Source: Acrasis kona
Taxonomy: Eukaryota; Heterolobosea; Eutetramitea; Acrasida; Acrasidae
DNA: 24,078 nucleotides
Assembly (NCBI GenBank): GCA_026419775.2
Contig: JAOPGA020000964.1
Span: 1-24,078, forward strand
Direction of reading: 5' to 3'
Shown: in pieces, positions 17,417 to 24,078 of the stretch
How positions within the stretch are numbered: position 1 is the first letter of the stretch
Layout: each line of letters opens with the position of its first letter
Position numbers and translations under genes: made by a program
The notes under the pieces: generated by a model
Databases searched by the model: none
What the model was told of the DNA's origin: nothing
The model's input: the letters and a program-made list of their open reading frames with translations, nothing else

Positions 17417-19601
17417 ATGAGCTCACAAGACACAATGGAGGCACTCAAGAAGATGTGCAGTGGAATACCATCCACACTACCAGAGGTGGATAGAAAAAGA
17501 GACCCATCTGTTCCACACGCACCAACAAGAAATATTGATAACATTCTTTCGAAAGATGATCAAATCCTTGCGGTGAAGAACGCACTAAGATATTTCGATG
17601 TTTCACACCACAAGGTTCTTGCAAAAGAATTCCATGATGAACTCAGAGAATATGGTCACATTTACATGTATCGCTTCAGACCCCAAATTGATATGAAAGC
17701 ATACCCACTTGAGCTATATCCATTTGCATCCAAACAAGCAGGATCAATGATTGTAATGATCATGAATAATCTAGACCCAGCAGTATGTTAACAACAAGTT
17801 TTAATTTTGAAATGTTAGGTTGCCCAATATCCCCATGAACTTGTCACCTACGGCGGTAACGGATCTGTATTCTCGAACTGGGCTCAATTTTTACTAACCG
17901 TTCATTATCTATCCATAATGACCGACGAACAAACATTAAGCATGTATAGCGGTAAGTTCCATTCTGCATCAAAATCATTTAACATTTCAAAGGTCATCCG
18001 ATGGGTCTATTCCCAAGTCACAAGGAAGCTCCTCGTTGCGTCATTACCAACGGATTGGTCGTCCCCAACTATTCATCAAGAAATGATTACGAGCGATTGT
18101 ATGCGTTAGGATGTACCATTTATGGACAAATGACTGCTGGTTCTTATTGCTGTAAGAATGACGTGCTTAATTCAAACCTTAACTCAAATAGACATTGGAC
18201 CACAAGGGATCGTCCATGGAACAACCCTCACCGTGTTAAATGCAGGACGCAAGTACCTCAATCTAGAAGATTTGTCCGGCAAAGTGTTCGTCACGTCAGG
18301 ATTAGGAGGCATGAGCGGCGCTCAACCCAAAGCAGGAGTCATCACCGGTTGCATCACGGTCGTTGCTGAAATTGATTGGAGCGCACTCGACAAGCGCCAC
18401 AAACAAGGATGGGTCATGGAGGTGTCCAAGACTCTGGATGAGTTGGTGGACAGAGTGAAGCAAGCACGCAAGGACAAGAGAGCAACAAGCATCGCTTACC
18501 ACGTAACGCACATTATCGAACGCACTCTCATCATTGCTTCAGGGTAACATTGTAGACTTGTGGGAGAGATTAGCACGCGAGGATGAATTATTGGTGGAAT
18601 TGGGAAGCGATCAAACGTCGCTACACAATCCATTCAATGGTGGTTACTATCCAGTTGGATACGCTTTTGAAGAATCGAAATTAATGATGAAGGATCGACC
18701 TGACGAATTCAAGACCGCCGTTCAAGAATCACTCAGGAGACAGGTAGAGGCCATCAAGAAGCTCACATCTCGCGGAATGAAGTTTTGGGATTATGGTAAT
18801 TCGTTCCTGCTCGAGGCCTCTCGTGCCGGCGCAGATGTGATCAAAAACAAGGAGACACAGGAATTCATTTATCCGAGTTACGTTCAAGACATTATGGGCG
18901 ACATTTTCAGTTTGGGATTCGGTCCGTTCCGATGGGTGTGCTTATCTGGACTGGCCAGCGACTTGTCCGAAACGGATCGCATCTCACAACGAGTCATTAC
19001 CGACTTGATGAAGAATTGTAACAACGACAAGGTCAACCAACAATACAAGGACAATGAACTATGGATCACTCAAGCAGAGTCACACAAGTTGGTGGTCGGA
19101 AGTCAAGCAAGAATATTATACAGCGACATTAAGGGACGCGTGGAGATTGCAGTCGCCATGAACAAGGCCATTGCAGATGGAACGGTCAAGGGACCCATTG
19201 CATTGAGCAGAGATCATCACGACGTGAGCGGCGCCGACTCTCCCTTCAGAGAGACATCCAACGTGTACGACGGAAGTTTCAAGACGAGCGACATGGCCAC
19301 TCAGACCATGGTCGGTAATGGATTCAGAGGAGCCACTTGGATCGCACTGCACAACGGAGGTGGAACTGGTTGGGGCGAGGCCATTAATTGTGGATTTGGA
19401 TTGGTGTTGGATGGGTCGCCAGAGGCAGAACACAGAGCAAGACAAATGTTGTTCTGGGACGTGAGCAATGGAGTGGCGAGACGTGCTTGGAGCGGAAATG
19501 AGAATGCTCAGGATACCATCGGTGCAGCCATGCAGATGAATCCCCTGCTGAAGGTCACGGTGGGACAGGTTGTTGATGAAAATTTGTTAAAAAGTTTATA
19601 A
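17417..19601 (+). CDS. UROC1: Urocanate hydratase (urocanase)
   Basis: Five exons (17417-17782, 17819-17951, 17993-18151, 18192-18502 and 18543-19601) with 36-41-nt introns give 675 aa, as in animal UROC1 (676). Conserved blocks: LYPFASKQAGSMIVMIMNNL, TYGGNGSVFSNWAQF, TAGSYCYIGPQGIVHGT, the NAD-binding GLGGMSGAQPKAG, YGNSFLLEA, the RWVCLSG segment bearing the family's active-site cysteine, GPIALSRDHHDVSGADSPFRE and GGTGWGEAINCGFG. The enzyme hydrates urocanate to 4-imidazolone-5-propionate using tightly bound NAD+, the second step of histidine breakdown. No other hut gene lies in the window. The stop is one base from the stop of the opposing GT43 gene. Codon use is more GC-rich than in the neighbours. 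Confidence 0.97.
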
Positions 19602-19602
19602 A

Positions 19603-20496
19603 TTATACAATTAGTTTTCTTGCTCTCTTCCACTTGTCTGGATATAATGATTTGATGCGATCTACGGTCCATGCTTCACGATTCTCTGATTTGGTATGCC
19701 ATGCAAGGACGCGGTCATAGTCACGTGCAATGGGTTCCAGCTCTGATGGGTCGTTCACTACTTGTGCAAGGAAATCACTCTCTAATCTTCCTCCCATCAC
19801 TGTTCTGTAAAATTTGGGAACTGGGTCCTTGTAAAAGGCGCTCACGTGCACGACGAATCCAGCCATGTCGATTTGGTATTTTCTGTCGAAACCGAAAATT
19901 GTGAAGAATCCAACAACTTTGTCATCTACAACATCAATGTCTTCGAATGGGAGTTGGGCTAATAGACCGACAGGTATGACGCCGCAGTACTTTGTTCTTC
20001 TTAGCACGTCAAACAACTCCAAGTCAAAACTGTTGTCGTCGTCCGCAAAGTAAACTAGACCATCTTTGGGTTTTAGGGATCTTATATAGTCAATGGCCAA
20101 GTTGCGTTGTTCTACACCTCGCCCCTTCAAAAGTGTGGTTCTATTGGTCTCTGCAAAAAGATATGTATACTTAGTTTTGCTGCGGTTGAGCTGCGCTTCA
20201 ACGTTTGGGTTTGTTGCATTTCCATCCTCGATTACTATCCAGTGGAGATTTTCAACCTGTCGAAGAGTGTTTGCGAGACGCGTTATGTGCGCTAATTGAC
20301 CATATCTATTTACAGTTGGTGTAATAAGGAACAAAGTCCTAGCACGTAGTGCATTTGAATAGGACCGGTCAAGGAGCTCTGAATGTTCCGTATTTACTCT
20401 CAGTTTTCCAATTGAAAACAGTACGAAGGTTAATGCTGATGACATTACCAAAAATCCTAGTGCTAGTTTGAGTATCTGTCTCATGTATTGTTTCAT
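19603..20496 (-). CDS. GT43 family glycosyltransferase (beta-1,3-glucuronyltransferase-like)
   Basis: Single exon, 297 aa from ATG 20496, the only in-frame ATG before the hydrophobic segment. Residues about 8-32 (LKLALGFLVMSSALTFVLF) form a type II signal-anchor, fitting a Golgi enzyme. The catalytic part has LFLITPTVNRYGQLAHITRLANTL at the start of the GT-A fold, HWIVIEDG, the metal-binding DDD in YFADDDNSFD, the acceptor-site GGRLESDFL and the AWHTKSE end motif. Animal members transfer GlcA to galactose in proteoglycan linkers or HNK-1; plant IRX9/14 act in xylan synthesis. The acceptor here is unknown. Neither this gene nor the opposing urocanase has an AATAAA near its stop. Confidence 0.92.
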   Translation of the reverse strand: MKQYMRQILKLALGFLVMSSALTFVLFSIGKLRVNTEHSELLDRSYSNALRARTLFLITPTVNRYGQLAHITRLANTLRQVENLHWIVIEDGNATNPNVEAQLNRSKTKYTYLFAETNRTTLLKGRGVEQRNLAIDYIRSLKPKDGLVYFADDDNSFDLELFDVLRRTKYCGVIPVGLLAQLPFEDIDVVDDKVVGFFTIFGFDRKYQIDMAGFVVHVSAFYKDPVPKFYRTVMGGRLESDFLAQVVNDPSELEPIARDYDRVLAWHTKSENREAWTVDRIKSLYPDKWKRARKLIV

Positions 20497-20961
20497 TTGT
20501 ATTTGTGTGACTAAAATTAATTTTCTGCCTAAGTTGACAACTTTGTCTTCTTTTTTAGAGAATTCATCTATTTTAAACAGTTTATTTATAAATAAAATAA
20601 AGAATTTCACGCAGATGACATCGACATGCGGTTTTTTAACCAAAAATATACATTTAAGAGAAGCTTCCGTTGAACTATACGTGCAGTCCAATTCCTAATA
20701 ATCAAGTTATCATTGTGACATGCAGTATGATTTAGGCCGAAAACGAATCCACATAGAAGACAAGACAGATGGAGGTTGAATACGAAGTCCAACCACAAAG
20801 GCGAGATACAACTGCTCTAACGTTGTACAGAAAATGCACACCAACACAATTTGTACCCTTTCAATGCTTGGTCCTTAAAGTTAATCTTTGATTATTTCTT
20901 GCTGATGTGATTGTTGAACCGAACGGAAAAGTTCACTTTGTTGTAACGATCAACACAAAAA
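20497..20961. other. 465-bp divergent intergenic region
   Basis: Upstream region shared by the GT43 gene and the SDR gene. A 40-codon plus-strand open frame at 20769 (MEVEYEVQPQRRD...) is the only coding-like stretch. It has no poly(A) signal, and I cannot extend it convincingly, so I do not call it. No RNA gene or repeat is seen. Confidence 0.4.
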
Positions 20962-22039
20962 ATGAAACCTAGAGTTCTGATCACAGGCGCAAATGGATTC
21001 ATCGGAAAAGCACTAGTGGAATACCTCGCAAAAAGCGACGTCGATGTTGTTGCCTGTGTTAGGAGTAGAGACTCAATAATCTGTCCAGAATCAGTGGTCG
21101 TCGAAGATGGTTTTGAAGTCACACAAATAGATCAGATAAGAAGAGTATTCAGCAAACACAAGAGTAATAATTTAATCCATTAAAACAAGTAACCAAATCT
21201 AGATGTTACTCATGTTGTGCACCTGGCTGCATTGATGGAATTCAATCCATCTGATTCCACAAAAGAGAAGATGGATTTAATAAATGTACAAGGAACAAAA
21301 AATCTACTAACTGTAATAAATGAAGTAAACTCTCAGCTCCAACGAGACAAAATAAAATTTATTTTTTCGAGCTCCCAAGAAGCCATCGGTCCTAATAAAT
21401 CCTTGTGCGATGAAAGCACGCCGTGCCGTCCTACAAATCATTATGGCAAAAACAAAGTAGAGGCAGAAAATGTCATCAAACAATTTGAATTGATTCCATC
21501 AATAATTCTCCGTGTTACTGGTGTTACTGGTAAAGGAGATCGATATGCTGCATTTGAATTCATACAGGCAATCTCCATGGGCATCATGCTTGTATACCCG
21601 GGTAGCTGCTCAGGAACATCATCCTTCGTATATGTACAGGATGTGATTGAATTGATTACTCAACTAATCTGTGATCATGATGTTTGGCTTTCTGGTAATA
21701 AATGTGAAGTTTATATTGTTGGTCCGAAAGATGTTTTAAACTTTAAGGAATCTATTGATGTGTTGTGTGATTTTAATGAACAAGAGGAAACCATTCTTTC
21801 ACTGTCCTCTGTGGTTGTTTAGGGCGTCTGTTGCTGTGGCTGCTCCTTTAATAAATATCTGCCGATACTTTTTGGGATATAACAGGAATAGTTTCTTGTA
21901 TAGCACAGACACTGTTGACTGCATGGAGCAGTGCAGGAGCTACAGTAGCAGAAAAGCAATGAAGGACCTCAATTATAACCCTCTAACTATGGCGGAGGCG
22001 TACAAGAGAAGTGTGAAGGACCACAAGGGTGCATTATAA
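20962..22039 (+). CDS. Extended SDR / NAD-dependent epimerase-dehydratase family, with apparent +1 frameshift
   Basis: Two exons, 20962-21163 and 21203-22039, are separated by a 39-nt intron. The protein starts with VLITGANGFIGKALVEYL, the GxxGxxG Rossmann motif, and has VVHLAALMEFNP, a catalytic Ser region (IFSSSQEA) and the active-site YGKNK (YxxxK). LRVTGVTGKGD and a C-terminal SRKAMKDLNYNPLTMAEAYKRSV follow, as in dihydroflavonol-reductase/3-beta-HSD-like SDRs. Total exon length is one base over a multiple of three. The 5' frame would stop 13 codons after GAG GAA (21784-21789), while the next frame continues with KPFFHCPLWLF and family-like sequence to the true C-terminus. Either one extra base at about 21786, a +1 shift, or a 25-nt intron (21762-21786) explains it. 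Substrate unknown; about 345 aa. Confidence 0.85.
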
Positions 22040-22080
22040 AACAGGAAAAGTAAAATTGTGTAAAGGTTATCATTAAATAA

Positions 22081-22125
22081 AACCTGTTTCTTCTTCTGCT
22101 TACTTGTAAGTAAGAAAACCAGGTT
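22081..22125. repeat. Hairpin-forming inverted repeat downstream of the SDR gene
   Basis: CTTACTT (22099-22105) and AAGTAAG (22108-22114) form a 7-bp stem, enclosed by outer AACCTG (22081-22086) and CAGGTT (22120-22125). It begins on the last base of an AATAAA at 22076-22081, so it lies around the expected cleavage site. Confidence 0.5.
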
Positions 22126-22264
22126 ATTCAGCAGGTTTATAAAACATGATGTGGTAATGGAACTAATATGTTATAAAATACACTTTATTTTTGAGATCTA
22201 GTGCCTATCAATATAGTTTGTCTTGTTGTCATTCAATGACTTCCATATAGTTTGTTCGATGTTA

Positions 22265-22582
22265 TCAATCGTCTGTCCTTAATGACCGTGGGAGGTATTT
22301 CCTTTTGATGATTACTTTCCTAGACTGTATCGGCGCATTGTCTAACATTTGCGGCACGTCCTCTGTTGTTTCTTTACTATCTTCTGTAATAATCATGTCT
22401 TCTACAATGGATGATACTTTGTTATCACTCTCTTCTACTTGAACAACTGCGGTAGCTGTTGTCTTCCTCTTTTTGAACAGGGCAAATACACTTAGCTTAT
22501 GGGTAGAACTCGCGAGTCTTCTCTGGTTGTTGCTCATGTTTTTTCCGTCAATCAAAATCTTTCTGCAAGTCACCTGTGACAT
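22265..22582 (-). CDS. Unknown 105-aa basic/acidic protein
   Basis: Open from ATG 22582 (MSQVTCRKILIDGKN) to TGA, with AATAAA about 75-85 nt downstream on minus. It has no recognised family. A basic first half (KKRKTTATAV) is followed by an acidic Ser/Thr-rich middle (VEESDNKVSSIVED, EDSKETTED) and a basic end (KVIIKRKYLPRSLR), so it looks disordered and possibly nuclear. Its start lies 41 bases from the start of the divergent gene at 22624, the same tight arrangement as other real pairs here, which is the main support. Confidence 0.5.
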   Translation of the reverse strand: MSQVTCRKILIDGKNMSNNQRRLASSTHKLSVFALFKKRKTTATAVVQVEESDNKVSSIVEDMIITEDSKETTEDVPQMLDNAPIQSRKVIIKRKYLPRSLRTDD

Positions 22583-22623
22583 CTCGGAACTCAATCGAAA
22601 ATCGGGTTGTAAAAAATTTCCAA
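22583..22623. promoter_or_regulatory. 41-bp divergent spacer
   Basis: Separates start codons at 22582 (minus) and 22624 (plus). This depends on both gene models being right. Confidence 0.35.
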
Positions 22624-23101
22624 ATGTCTATAGACATCCGTTGAACTGGAGAGCTCAAATTTAGAATTGGATAGTTTTCAGAAGTTTCGAGAGAAACTTC
22701 GTCTCAACAACGACAACCTCAATCTGTAACAGACATTCTCTTTAAATTCTCGGAAGCAAGCAACGCTGAGTTTTCGCTTGGAGAGTATAGTATTGTAGAA
22801 CCTTCCACAGTCAGGTCGTCATAACTACTCATTGAGTAAGTATCAGAGTCAACTTTGAACTGTTTTGATATAAATAATTTGATGTACGCCCGCCGGTCGG
22901 ATTTTTTATTTCTTCATGTTGATTGTGTTTTGAGAGGTTCTGATGTTTGTAACTGTCATATGAAACTCCTCTTCCAAGTCCGGTGGTTGGGATTGTAAGT
23001 ACGCGATGGTGTGTCACAACATTACCAGCGTGTACTACCATTCAACAAAAACCATTATTAACGAGTTGGACAATTACATGACAGAAAGAATGGAAGAATA
23101 A
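22624..23101 (+). CDS. Unknown 120-aa protein, four exons
   Basis: Exons 22624-22639, 22682-22809, 22849-22994 and 23029-23101 are joined by 42-, 39- and 34-nt introns with matching phases. The last intron is a perfect GTAAGT...CCAG, and the model ends in a TAA embedded in AATAAA. Exons 3 and 4 look strongly coding: CFDINNLMYARRSDFLFLH, VDCVLRGSDVCNCHMKLLF, QVRWLGFVYYHSTKTIIN and ELDNYMTERMEE. Cys, Trp and aromatic residues are dense, like the core of a small conserved domain, but I cannot name the family. The N-terminal half is Ser/Gln-rich and less certain; the first exon (5 codons) and the exon 2-3 junction are my best guess. Confidence 0.6.
22681..22700. repeat. Perfect 8-bp inverted repeat
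   Basis: GAAGTTTC and GAAACTTC flank a GAGA loop, at the 3' splice site and start of exon 2 of the 120-aa gene. The hairpin could mask the acceptor, though chance is possible. Confidence 0.6.
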
Positions 23102-23102
23102 A
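23097..23102 (+). terminator. Polyadenylation signal containing the stop codon of the 120-aa gene
   Basis: AATAAA overlaps the TAA at 23099-23101. Confidence 0.55.
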
Positions 23103-23345
23103 TCCGTGTACCTAGCTAGACAATGTTGCAAATATCAAACTAAAATTATGATAGAAATCGGATTTGTTTATTTGGTCACAATTTTGTGAATTTCAACTCT
23201 GGTGTATAGTCGTGTCTCTGCTACTATTTCTTTAAAGTTGAGAATTAATATCATCTCCCCCCTAGCAATAAATTTAATTTCCGAGTAGTATTTTTTGAGG
23301 AAAAAAGGTGAGAAAAGAGAATTACACGGAAATTATGACAAAAAG

Positions 23346-23351
23346 TTTATT
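23346..23351 (-). terminator. Polyadenylation signal containing the stop codon of the Tnp2-like gene
   Basis: Minus-strand AATAAA overlaps the TAA at 23349-23347, which supports this end of the gene. Confidence 0.5.
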
Positions 23352-24078
23352 CAAAGATAATTGACGGTGGTCCAACGAATATTATTTCAGAATATGCAAA
23401 GGTGAACAACGATAAATTCTTCAACTTTTTTAATAAAAAATTGGTATTTGGTAGGCATCTGTCCTCTCTAATGAATTCATATCTGTTTGTGTACGGTACA
23501 GCATTAGTTTAGTAAGAACAACGAATAGAGTCGATTTTCTTCAGCTTTGAAGTGTTTTCGATCAGAGAAAGGCCTAAAGTGACGACCGAACTCATGTGGC
23601 AACTTGACAATTACACTTTCTGAAACTGTGTCTAGTTGATTGCTTAAAATTGATTCCTTTTTGCACATGTGTTTAATTGCTGTATTAAATACTCCTGAGA
23701 CCCAAAATGTATGCATGAGATCTATGGTGCTGCATTTTATGTAGTCAAATCCATCAATGATTGAGAAAATAGAGCGACGTTTGACGCCATTGCAAGGAAA
23801 TCCGTTTCTTAGTGCATCGTTAGAGTCCATCTCATTACTCTCTCTTGACAGTCCCAACAGACTTTGGAATTATTTTGTTCGTTCTTCTTCTTACCAATCA
23901 CAACTGATTTTCCTTGGCAATATCCTAAATAACACCCATTGATAGCACTCCAAGTTTGAAGTATGGAGAATATCATTGAAATAGAAGAATAAAACATCTT
24001 TGTTTTTTCGGCACCATGATCGCATGATGGACAACGTTCTTGGTCACTAACTATCTTCGTCCATGTATGGCCCTGACA
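23347..24078 (-). CDS. 3' part of a Tnp2-like transposase-related gene
   Basis: A minus-strand gene enters at the right edge. Exons 24078-23895, 23841-23523 and 23482-23347 join across 53- and 40-nt GT-AG introns in consistent frame and end in a TAA inside AATAAA. It starts with cysteine pairs (CPSCDHG, then NGCYLGYC) and continues with NGVKRRSIFSIIDGF, STIDLMHTFWVSGVF, KLPHEFGRHFRPF and KAEENRLYSLF. These match the order in the C-terminal half of plant-type Tnp2/CACTA-like transposases: GVKG.S.L, the D.MH...LGV signature, then a W/FKA.E..L block. The segment between the CPxC pair and the second cysteine motif is far shorter than in active transposases, so the catalytic core seems absent here. 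A domesticated or decayed copy is likely. Homology is by eye and distant. Confidence 0.42.

Noticed and set aside
20499-20691. N-terminal extension of the GT43 protein
   Set aside because: The extension has no ATG and lies upstream of a clear signal-anchor that starts just after ATG 20496.
22829-23041. 70-codon minus-strand frame
   Set aside because: It is antisense to the spliced 120-aa gene, whose introns and stop/AATAAA are better supported.
23504-23857. Frameshifted transposase pseudogene
   Set aside because: Two GT-AG introns (53 and 40 nt) connect the frames and lead to a stop embedded in AATAAA, so splicing explains the breaks.
1-24078. CRISPR arrays, bacterial operons or prophage
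   Set aside because: No regularly spaced repeats, Shine-Dalgarno sites or phage genes are seen; gene structure is eukaryotic throughout.

Overview
The window is nuclear DNA from a compact unicellular eukaryote. Most genes are broken by very short GT-AG introns: I resolve 30, all 33-44 nt except one of 53 nt. Intergenic spacers are tiny and AT-rich, the standard genetic code fits throughout, and AATAAA polyadenylation signals sit on or just after stop codons. A chaperonin-like protein of the BBS6/BBS10/BBS12 type suggests a lineage that can build cilia or flagella. Costars, tectonin, sideroflexin and a plant-type omega-3/delta-12 desaturase fit a free-living protist. A heterolobosean is my best guess, made from gene style only.

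Layout: 1-2770 carries a partial sideroflexin and a zinc-finger/F-box/LRR protein, both on minus. 2834-5603 is NVL, an AAA ATPase of ribosome biogenesis, with an apparent +1 frameshift. 5671-5764 is a tRNA-Leu(CAA) whose D-loop holds an insertion of about 13 nt including a T run. 5973-7187 is a convergent pair, UMP1/POMP (proteasome assembly) and RTF2 (replication termination). 7621-9694 is a divergent pair, a GT90 glycosyltransferase and an unknown protein. 9777-10551 holds two short minus-strand genes hidden by introns, a two-helix membrane protein and a costars protein. 10659-13325 is a divergent pair, a tectonin propeller and the chaperonin-like protein. 13422-15776 is a convergent pair, a WD40 protein and the desaturase. 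16290-17012 is unknown.

17417-20496 is urocanate hydratase convergent with a GT43 glucuronyltransferase-like enzyme, their stop codons separated by one base. 20962-22039 is an extended SDR/epimerase with a second apparent +1 frameshift. 22265-23101 is a divergent pair of unknown small genes. 23347-24078 is the 3' end of a gene resembling plant-type Tnp2 transposases.

The genes are mostly unrelated housekeeping functions, with no operon or pathway cluster. What stands out is the gene architecture: divergent start codons 37-63 nt apart, stop codons embedded in AATAAA, uniform miniature introns, two +1 shifts of the same shape, and the odd tRNA.
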